Part shown: positions 58,305 through 64,000 of the stretch, one piece after another
Position numbering within the stretch: position 1 is the first letter of the stretch
How the letters are laid out: every line of letters starts with the position of its first letter
Assembly (NCBI RefSeq): GCF_900142575.1
Contig: NZ_FRBI01000012.1
Coordinates: forward strand, 1 to 64,000
Direction: 5' to 3'
Source: Actinacidiphila paucisporea
Lineage (GTDB): Bacteria > Actinomycetota > Actinomycetes > Streptomycetales > Streptomycetaceae
Length of the DNA: 64,000 nucleotides
Position numbers and translations under genes: made by a program
Notes under the pieces: model-generated
The model's input: the letters and a program-made list of their open reading frames with translations, nothing else
The model's database searches: none
What the model was told of the DNA's origin: nothing

Positions 58305-59021
58305 TCACCGCCCCCCTCGGGCGTACACCGCGGGCTGCTGCAGGAGCGACCCGCTGAGGCCGGCCGCCGCGAGCGCGAGGAATCGGCGCCCGTCGGCCGT
58401 CCACTCCTCCTCCACCGCCCAGCCGGTCGCGCCGGCCGCGGCCGCCAGTGCCGACGGGCCGAGCCTGGCCCAGGGGAAGTCGCCGCCGCGGCGGCCGTGC
58501 GCGTCCTCGACCCGTACGGTCACCCGCTCGTCGACCTCGTGCGGTGCCGCCTCGGCCAGGAGCCGGCCGCCGGGGGCGAGCAGGCGGCGTACCCGGCGCA
58601 GCAGCGCGTACGGGTCGCCGCCGATACCGACGTTGCCGTCGGCCAGCAGTGCGGTGCCCCATCTGCCCTCGGCCGGCAGCCGGTCGAAGACCGACCTGCA
58701 CAGCACCGCTCCCCCGGAGCGCTGGGTGCGGGCGACGGCGGCGGGGCTCACGTCGAGGCCGAGCACCGGTGTGCCGGCCGCGGCCATCGCCGTGACCAGC
58801 CGGCCCGGCCCGCACCCGATGTCGAGGACCGGCCCGCGGCAGCGGCGCAGCAGCGTACGGTCCGCGGCGTCCGGCGGGGCGCACCAGCGTTCCACCTCAA
58901 GGGGCAGCAGCCAGCCGTCCGTCCGGCGCAGGAACAGCGGTCCGCTGCCGCGGGCGATCGCCCACGCGTACGGGTCGGCGGCCCAGCCGGTTTCCGCCGC
59001 GACGGCCGCGGGGGCCGTCAC
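58305..59021 (-). CDS. Class I SAM methyltransferase of the glycan block, 238 aa
   Basis: Motif I VLDIGCGPGRLVTAMA lies near residue 55, then LGLDVSPAAV near 77, FDRLPAEGRWGTALLADGNVGIGG near 100-125 (in part), and LAPGGRLLAEA near 143. The protein resembles methyltransferases commonly placed after a TIGR04282 transferase. GTG at 59021 overlaps the preceding stop by GTGA (59018-59021). Its target is not known; a sugar or lipid acceptor is plausible in context. Confidence 0.86.
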   Translation of the reverse strand: MTAPAAVAAETGWAADPYAWAIARGSGPLFLRRTDGWLLPLEVERWCAPPDAADRTLLRRCRGPVLDIGCGPGRLVTAMAAAGTPVLGLDVSPAAVARTQRSGGAVLCRSVFDRLPAEGRWGTALLADGNVGIGGDPYALLRRVRRLLAPGGRLLAEAAPHEVDERVTVRVEDAHGRRGGDFPWARLGPSALAAAAGATGWAVEEEWTADGRRFLALAAAGLSGSLLQQPAVYARGGR

Positions 59022-59707
59022 CGGCTCTCCGCGGTCAGGCCCGGGCCCGCGGGGGTGGGCACGGGCGTGCCCAGCGTGCGGAAGGTCCGGGCGAAACGGG
59101 TGTGCGGGGCGAGGGCGGCGACCTCGGCGGCGTCGGCGGGCGTGTCCACGTCCCGCAGCGCGGGCAGGTCGCGGACCCGCAGACCCGCGGAGGTCAGCCG
59201 GGCGCGCAGGACGGCGCCGGTGCGGGGCGTGGACATGGGCACGCCCCGCAGCAGGCCGGCACGGGCGGGATCGGCCAGGCCCAGCGCCCAGAAGCCGCCG
59301 TCGGCCGCCGGGCCGAACCACGCGTGGCAGCCGTCCCACCCGCCGGGGCCGAACGGCACGGCCAGCAGCTCGGGGACAAGTTGCGGGGTGTCCATCCCGA
59401 CCAGCAGCGCGGGACCGGCGCAGCCTTCGAAGGCCGCCGCCAGGCGCCCGTCCAGACCGCCCGCGGCCTGCGGGACGACCTCGTAGCCTGCGGGAAGCCA
59501 TGGCCCCGGCGCCCCGTCGAGCACCAGCACGCGGCGCCCTGCCGCGACCCCGAGCCCGGCCGCCAGGGTGTCACTCAGTGCCGCCTCCGCCAGCGCGGCG
59601 GCCTGCAGGGGCGAAAAGCACGGCGTCAGCCGGGTCTTCACCCGCCCGGGCAGCGGGGACTTGGCGATGACCAGCAACGTGGTGGCCCCACCCGTGGCCG
59701 CGCTCAC
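59018..59707 (-). CDS. TIGR04282/DUF2064-type glycosyltransferase, 229 aa
   Basis: Nucleotidyl/glycosyltransferase-like fold of the DUF2064 family: it starts TLLVIAKSPLPGRVKTRLTPC, with LLVGMDTPQLVPELL near 100 (Asp/Thr pair) and GPAADGGFWALGLADP near 130-145. The family label arsenosugar biosynthesis comes from cyanobacterial examples and is not evidence here. GTG 59707 overlaps the stop of the GT2 gene; all three genes (GT2, this, methyltransferase) are coupled in one operon. Confidence 0.86.
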   Translation of the reverse strand: MSAATGGATTLLVIAKSPLPGRVKTRLTPCFSPLQAAALAEAALSDTLAAGLGVAAGRRVLVLDGAPGPWLPAGYEVVPQAAGGLDGRLAAAFEGCAGPALLVGMDTPQLVPELLAVPFGPGGWDGCHAWFGPAADGGFWALGLADPARAGLLRGVPMSTPRTGAVLRARLTSAGLRVRDLPALRDVDTPADAAEVAALAPHTRFARTFRTLGTPVPTPAGPGLTAESR

Positions 59708-60414
59708 CGCCCCGCCCGCGGGTGCCCCGCCGCCGGGCGCACGGCCAGGACAGCACTCATGTCGTGGACCGCCTGCCAGGTGCCGTGCCAGGTGCCGGTG
59801 ACCTTCGAGCGGCCCTCGCGCGGCACGTACGGCACGTCGGTCTCCCTGACCCGCCAGCCCGCGTCGGCGGCGCGCACCACCATTTCGAGCGGGTAGCCCG
59901 AACGCCGGTCGGTCAGCCCCAGTGACAGCAGGGCCGTGCGCCGGGCGGCCCGCAGCGGGCCGAGGTCGCGCAGCGGCAGGCCGGTGCGGCGGCGGACGCG
60001 GCGGGCGAGTTCGAGGTTGGCGAGCCGCGCGTGCGGCGGCCAGGCACCTCGGGCGGTGGGCCTGCGGCGGCCGAGCACGAGGTCGGCCTCCCCCGCGAGC
60101 ACCGGCGCGGCGAGCGCGGGCAGCAGCGCCGGGTCGAGGGAGCCGTCGCAGTCGCAGAAGCAGACGAGGTCGGCGGTCGCGGCCAGCAGTCCGGCATGGC
60201 AGGCGGCCCCGAAACCCCGCAGCGGCTCGCGGACGACGTGGGCCCCGAGGTCCGCGGCGATGCGGGCCGAGCCGTCGGTGGAGCCGTTGTCGACCACGAC
60301 GGCCCGCCAGCCGGGCGGGATACGCGCCAGCACCCCGGGCAGGGCGGCGGCCTCGTCGAGGCAGGGCAGGACGACATCGGCGACAGCCGGCGGTGTCAGA
60401 GTCACGAAGCTCAC
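59704..60414 (-). CDS. GT2 (polyprenyl-phosphate glycosyltransferase-like) protein, 236 aa
   Basis: GT-A fold: VVLPCLDEAAALPGVLARIP near residue 14, VVDNGSTDGSARIAADLGA near 40, CDCDGSLDPALLPAL near 88 (DxD-type) and VLGRRRPTARG near 113. It is most like soluble DPM1/DolP-Man-type transferases, without a membrane anchor, and could make the lipid-linked donor that the GT87 enzyme uses. First gene of a coupled three-gene operon, divergent from the response regulator. Confidence 0.86.
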   Translation of the reverse strand: MSFVTLTPPAVADVVLPCLDEAAALPGVLARIPPGWRAVVVDNGSTDGSARIAADLGAHVVREPLRGFGAACHAGLLAATADLVCFCDCDGSLDPALLPALAAPVLAGEADLVLGRRRPTARGAWPPHARLANLELARRVRRRTGLPLRDLGPLRAARRTALLSLGLTDRRSGYPLEMVVRAADAGWRVRETDVPYVPREGRSKVTGTWHGTWQAVHDMSAVLAVRPAAGHPRAGR

Positions 60415-60529
60415 CCTACGAAGCCGGAGGTGGCAGACAGGGGAAGCGGATCCTTACGAAACACGGACGCCGGCGGCCGCGGACCACCGGTCGATGGTCA
60501 CTGTCAGTGGCGGGTGCCAGACTCTTTCC

Positions 60530-61300
60530 ATGAGCACCGCACCCGTGTCCGTACCGCCGCCGCGCCGGCGGATCCTCGTCGTGGACGACGATCCGACCGT
60601 CGCGGAGGTTGTCGCGGGCTACCTCGACCGAGCCGGCTTCGCCGTGGACCGGGCCGCCGACGGCCCGACCGCGGTCGCCCGCGCCGCCGCCGCACGGCCT
60701 GACCTGGTCGTGCTCGACCTGATGCTGCCGGGCATGGACGGCCTCGAAGTCTGCCGCGTCATACGGGAGGACGGGCCGCTGCCGGTGGTCATGCTCACCG
60801 CGCGGGGCGACGAGGACGACCGCATCCTCGGTCTGGAGGTGGGGGCGGACGACTATGTGACCAAGCCGTTCTCCCCGCGCGAGCTGGTGCTGCGCGTCGA
60901 GTCGGTGCTGCGCCGCGCGGGCGCGGCGCCCCCGCCCGGGCCGTGGTTGCGGTCGGGCACGCTCGCCCTCGACCCGGCCGCGCGCAGGGCGCTGCGGGAC
61001 GGGGAGGAGCTGCCGCTGACGATCCGCGAGTTCGACCTGCTGGCCTTCTTCCTGCGGCACCCGGGGCGGGTGCTGGGCCGCGAGGAGCTGATGCGGCGGG
61101 TGTGGGGCTGGGAGTTCGGCGACCTGTCGACGGTGACCGTGCACGTGCGGCGGCTGCGCGAGAAGATCGAGGACGATCCGGCCAGGCCGCGTCTCATCAG
61201 CACGGTGTGGGGCGTCGGTTACCGCTTCGACCCGGAGGCGTCCGGGGACGCCGACGGCCACGTGGGCGAGCCGGCGGGCGGCGGTGGCGGCGATGAGTGA
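60530..61300 (+). CDS. OmpR-family response regulator, 256 aa
   Basis: Receiver domain: VVDDDPTVAE (acidic pocket) near residue 18, phospho-acceptor Asp in VLDLMLPGMDG near 62, VMLTARGDEDD near 87 and KPFSPREL near 112. The C-terminal winged HTH has GTLALDPAARRALRDGEELP near 150 and TVTVHVRRLREKIEDDP near 208. It starts ATG 60530 and ends only 8 bp after the start of the histidine kinase gene, so the pair is coupled. It is divergent from the GT2 operon, a natural target. Confidence 0.93.
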   Translation: MSTAPVSVPPPRRRILVVDDDPTVAEVVAGYLDRAGFAVDRAADGPTAVARAAAARPDLVVLDLMLPGMDGLEVCRVIREDGPLPVVMLTARGDEDDRILGLEVGADDYVTKPFSPRELVLRVESVLRRAGAAPPPGPWLRSGTLALDPAARRALRDGEELPLTIREFDLLAFFLRHPGRVLGREELMRRVWGWEFGDLSTVTVHVRRLREKIEDDPARPRLISTVWGVGYRFDPEASGDADGHVGEPAGGGGGDE

Positions 61301-62438
61301 CGTGGTGGTCATCGCCGCGTACGCCGCGGCGGGCGCGGCGCTCGTCGGGCTGCTCGGTGCCGCCGCTCTGCGCCTGCTGCGCCACCGCTCGGTCGCGATG
61401 TCGCTCGCCGTGGTGGTCGTGGTCGCCGTGTGCGCGATGCTCGCCGGGACCCTGTCCGTGGCCTGGGCGATGTTCCTGTCGGAGCACGACCTCGGTGTCG
61501 TCACCACCGTGTGCGCGATAGCCGCGGCCGTCTCCCTCGCGGTGGCGCTGCTGCTCGGCCGCACGGTGGTCGCCGGCAGCCGGGCGCTCACCGCGGCCGC
61601 CCGTGCCTTCGGCGACGGCGACGCCTTCGCCGCGCCCGCCGGCGCGCCCACGGCCGAACTGGCCGAGCTGGGCCGCGAGCTGGCCGCCACCAGTGCCAAG
61701 CTGGAGGCCTCCCGGGAGCGGGAGCGCGCGTTGGAGGCGTCCCGGCGCGAGCTGGTCGCCTGGATCTCCCACGACCTGCGCACCCCGCTGGCCGGGCTGC
61801 GGGCCATGACCGAGGCGCTGGAGGACGGGATAGCGGAGGACCCCGCCCGCTACCACCGGCAGATCCGCACCGAGGTCGACCGGCTCAGCGGGATGGTCGG
61901 CGACCTGTTCGAGCTGTCCCGCATCCAGGCCGGGGTGCTGGCGCTCAGCCCCTCCCGGATGTCGGTCTACGACCTGGTCGGCGACGCGATAGCCGGGGCG
62001 GATCCGCTCGCCGCCGAGCACGGCGTGCGGTTGGTCGGGGAGCGGGTCGAGCGGATTCCCATCGAGGTCGACGGCCGGGAGATGACGCGGGTGCTGGCGA
62101 ATCTGCTGACCAACGCCATTCACCGGACACCGGCGGACGGCACGGTCGCGGTGTCCGCGCTGCGGGATGCCACGTCCGGGGCGGTCGTGGTGTCGGTGAC
62201 GGACGGGTGCGGGGGGATTCCGGCCGCGGATCTCGCCCGGGTCTTCGACACGGGGTGGCGGGGCAGCGGGGCGCGCACCCCGACGATGACGCCTTCGGCG
62301 GGGGCGGGGCTGGGGCTGGCGATCGTGCGCGGGATCGTGGAGGCGCACCACGGGCGGGCAGCGGTGCGCAATGTGCCGGGCGGATGCCGCTTCGAGGTCG
62401 TGCTGCCCGCGGCCGCTCCCTCGCCGGGGAGGCTTTAG
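61293..62438 (+). CDS. Sensor histidine kinase, 381 aa
   Basis: Two membrane helices (about 10-32, 40-90 region) surround a very short extracytoplasmic loop, then a HAMP-like linker (about 85-130). The H box ISHDLRTPLAGLRAM near 155 has the phosphorylated His; N box NLLTNAIHRT near 275, G1 TDGCGGIP near 305 and G2 GAGLGLAIV near 335 complete the ATPase. With almost no periplasmic domain it may sense the membrane or an internal signal. Start MSDVVV at 61293. Confidence 0.9.
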   Translation: MSDVVVIAAYAAAGAALVGLLGAAALRLLRHRSVAMSLAVVVVVAVCAMLAGTLSVAWAMFLSEHDLGVVTTVCAIAAAVSLAVALLLGRTVVAGSRALTAAARAFGDGDAFAAPAGAPTAELAELGRELAATSAKLEASRERERALEASRRELVAWISHDLRTPLAGLRAMTEALEDGIAEDPARYHRQIRTEVDRLSGMVGDLFELSRIQAGVLALSPSRMSVYDLVGDAIAGADPLAAEHGVRLVGERVERIPIEVDGREMTRVLANLLTNAIHRTPADGTVAVSALRDATSGAVVVSVTDGCGGIPAADLARVFDTGWRGSGARTPTMTPSAGAGLGLAIVRGIVEAHHGRAAVRNVPGGCRFEVVLPAAAPSPGRL

Positions 62439-62452
62439 GGCGTGTCCGCAGA

Positions 62453-62475
62453 CCCGGGCATGGCGGGTGCCCGGG
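62453..62475. terminator. Terminator after histidine kinase
   Basis: CCCGGGCA/TGCCCGGG, 8-bp stem with a 7-nt loop, starts 15 bp after the kinase stop in a 197-bp convergent gap (62439-62635). Confidence 0.65.
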
Positions 62476-62635
62476 GATCCGCCGGCGGTGCGGGCGGGTC
62501 GGAGGACGCTCCGTCCACTCCCAGGGCTTCGCCTGGAGGGGGGATCGGCGCGTGCCCCTGGGGTGTCCTTTGCCGCACGGGGGTTTCGTCGCGGCCGGGC
62601 GCGCGGTTGCCCGGGACCGCTGAGCCTCCGCCTCC

Positions 62636-63694
62636 CTAGCGGCGGAGGGGGGAGTGGGCGAAGGCGGGGATGCCCGTGTGGAAGGGGACCTGGGGGGCCC
62701 ACGGGAGGTCGGTGTGGATGCGGGCGGTGGAGGCGGTGATGTGGCGGACGTCGCCGAGACGGTAGGCGCCGGTGATGCGGGGGGCGGGGCCGCCGCAGGT
62801 GGTGGCGAGGAGGGTGGCGAGTTCCCCCACGGTGTGGGGGGCGCCGGTGGCGACGTTGTAGGGGCGCAGGGTGCCCGGGGGGACGTCGGGGAGGGCGTCG
62901 AGGGCGGCCGCGTTGGCCGTGGCCACATCGGTGACGTGGACGAAGTCGCGTCGCTGGCCGCCGTCCTCGTACACGTCCGGGGCCTCGCCGCGGGCCAGGG
63001 CGGAGCGGAAGAGGGCGGCGACTCCCGCGTAAGGGGTGTCCCGGGGCATGCCCGGGCCGTAGACGTTGTGGTAACGCAGCGAGACGGCGCGGCCGCCGGT
63101 GTCACGGGCCCAGGCGGCGGCGAGGTGCTCCTGGGCGAGTTTGGTGGTGGCGTAGACGTTGCGCGGGTCGGCGGGCGCGTCCTCGTCGACGAGGCCGGGG
63201 GCGAGGGGCTGGCCGCAGCGGGGGCAGGGCGGTTCGAAGCGGCCGGCGTCGAGGTCGGCGGCGAGCCGGGGCCCGGGGCGTACGACGCCGTGCCGCGGGC
63301 ACTCGTACCGGCCTTCGCCGTAGATGACCATGGACCCGGCGAGCACCATCGAGGGCACGCCGGCCGCGGCCATGGCGGCGAGCAGGACGGCGGTGCCGTG
63401 GACGTTGCAGCTCGTGTAGTCCGGCGCGTCGGCGAAGTCCTTGCCCAGGCCGACCATCGCGGCCTGGTGGCAGACGGCGTCGACGCCGAGCAGGGCCGCG
63501 TCGACTGCCGCCCGGTCGCGGACGTCGGCGTGCCGCCATTCGACGCCGTCGGGCAGTACGGGGGGCGCCGGGTCGGGGCCGTGCGCGGCCGGCAGCAGCG
63601 CGTCGAGGACCCGGACGCGGTGCCCGACGGTGTGCAGGGCGGTGACGACGTGCGAGCCGATGAAGCCGGCGCCGCCGGTGACGAGGATCTGCAT
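62636..63694 (-). CDS. NAD-dependent epimerase/dehydratase with zinc-ribbon insert, 352 aa
   Basis: Extended SDR fold: TGGAGFIGSHV near residue 6-16 (NAD loop), Ser-Met region around LAGSMVIYGEG near 118, catalytic Tyr in VYATTKLAQEHL near 180 (YxxxK) and RYHNVYGPG near 207. Between strands an insert at about 130-165 holds CPRH and CPRCG, likely a zinc ribbon; this is unusual among GalE-type enzymes. Likely a nucleotide-sugar epimerase or dehydratase for envelope glycans, in keeping with the neighbouring transferases. Confidence 0.88.
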   Translation of the reverse strand: MQILVTGGAGFIGSHVVTALHTVGHRVRVLDALLPAAHGPDPAPPVLPDGVEWRHADVRDRAAVDAALLGVDAVCHQAAMVGLGKDFADAPDYTSCNVHGTAVLLAAMAAAGVPSMVLAGSMVIYGEGRYECPRHGVVRPGPRLAADLDAGRFEPPCPRCGQPLAPGLVDEDAPADPRNVYATTKLAQEHLAAAWARDTGGRAVSLRYHNVYGPGMPRDTPYAGVAALFRSALARGEAPDVYEDGGQRRDFVHVTDVATANAAALDALPDVPPGTLRPYNVATGAPHTVGELATLLATTCGGPAPRITGAYRLGDVRHITASTARIHTDLPWAPQVPFHTGIPAFAHSPLRR

Positions 63695-63764
63695 GGGGCC
63701 GACCGTACGGCCGCGGCGGTCCGTGCGGCGGGCGGGCCGCCGCCCTGTCAGGGGTCGGTAAGAA

Positions 63765-64000
63765 TCAGCCGAGCGCGGGCAGTTCGGCGGTGAGGGTGCC
63801 GGCGTCGGCGTCGAGGACGGCGGGCACCCCGAGCGGCACGGTGAGGGCGGGCAGGCAGTGCCCGAAGCCCAGATCCTCCAGGATCGGGACGCCGAGGGGC
63901 CCGAGCCGGTCGAGCAGCAGGGCGCGCACCTCGTCGTCGGGGCCGCAGCCCTCCCAGGAGCCGAGCGCGATCCCGGCGACCCCGTCGAGCCAGCCGGTGC
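63765..64000 (-). CDS. LD-carboxypeptidase (S66) C-terminus, partial
   Basis: The last about 77 residues run to a stop at 63765-63767; the gene continues beyond the window. GIALGSWEGCGPDDEV, then GPLGVPILEDLGFGHCLPAL and VPLGVPAVLDADAGTL, match the C-terminal domain of muramoyl-tetrapeptide LD-carboxypeptidase-like (LdcA/MccF-family) proteins, where the His of GFGH is part of the Ser-Glu-His triad. Either peptidoglycan recycling or MccF-like immunity is possible. Confidence 0.78.
   Translation of the reverse strand, partial: TGWLDGVAGIALGSWEGCGPDDEVRALLLDRLGPLGVPILEDLGFGHCLPALTVPLGVPAVLDADAGTLTAELPALG

Noticed and set aside
59018..59707. Arsenic/arsenosugar function
   Set aside because: The TIGR04282 label comes from a few examples. 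No arsenite methyltransferase ArsM-type motif or ArsS radical enzyme is present, and the methyltransferase next door has an ordinary fold.

Overview
The window is chromosomal DNA from a high-GC actinomycete, most likely a streptomycete (Streptomyces or a close genus). The evidence is about 70-75% GC with strong third-position G/C bias, frequent GTG/TTG starts, GTGA/ATGA start-stop overlaps, mycothiol-type DinB/maleylpyruvate isomerase proteins, a DUF6343-type small membrane protein, lipoproteins and many Streptomyces-style one-component regulators. I see no prophage, IS element, CRISPR array, rRNA or PKS/NRPS cluster. The content is core or soft-core metabolism with many small operons.

Region by region. 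1-3.6 kb: tail of a secreted protein, a lipoprotein, an ABC-F ATPase whose 3' end lies in a 22-bp tandem repeat, and a divergent acyl-ACP desaturase preceded by a 33-bp palindromic operator. 3.8-10.9 kb: a compact catabolic operon (DinB-like protein, acyl-CoA carboxylase beta and biotin-carrying alpha, acyl-CoA dehydrogenase, enoyl-CoA hydratase, TetR) of the leucine/isovalerate or acyclic-terpene type. 11-16 kb: DUF6343 protein, initiator tRNA-Met, VOC protein, pseudouridine pathway (psuG plus PfkB kinase), a Cys/His-rich membrane protein, tRNA-Leu(GAG), chorismate mutase and fdhD. 16-22.5 kb: LysR, long-chain acyl-CoA ligase, SLATT membrane protein, aldo/keto reductase, methyltransferase, and an HTH-ClpN regulator with two palindromes at its own start. 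22.5-31 kb: an NmrA-like gene remnant, a holin-like/phosphatase fusion, metallo-beta-lactamase-fold and DedA genes, an aminotransferase-fold protein lacking its PLP lysine, a HAD phosphatase and a PAP2-lipid kinase fusion.

31-42.5 kb: SseB-like protein, an Rnl5-type RNA ligase, a DUF5107-TPR protein, a DinB/MPI protein, a lipoprotein, an ankyrin protein, allantoicase, LysR, a frameshifted AraC gene, a DUF1772 protein, and a stand-alone AICAR transformylase under a ZTP riboswitch. 42.5-53.5 kb: a crotonase with a His-rich insert, XRE-cupin regulator and azlCD exporter, secreted PI-PLC-like protein, SnoaL protein, L,D-transpeptidase, hydrolase, an ArsR-DHFR-SRPBCC operon, a Mut7-C protein, exonuclease III, GNAT and LapA-like proteins.

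53.5-64 kb: a zinc carboxypeptidase, then an envelope-glycan-looking block: a GT87 membrane mannosyltransferase, a sulfite-oxidase-fold molybdoenzyme fused to a cytochrome b561-like domain, a small membrane protein, an overlapping GT2/TIGR04282 transferase/methyltransferase operon, a two-component system, a zinc-ribbon epimerase and the end of an LD-carboxypeptidase. This last block is the best candidate here for a coherent, uncharacterised system. All functions are inferred from motifs and family knowledge; no database search was run.
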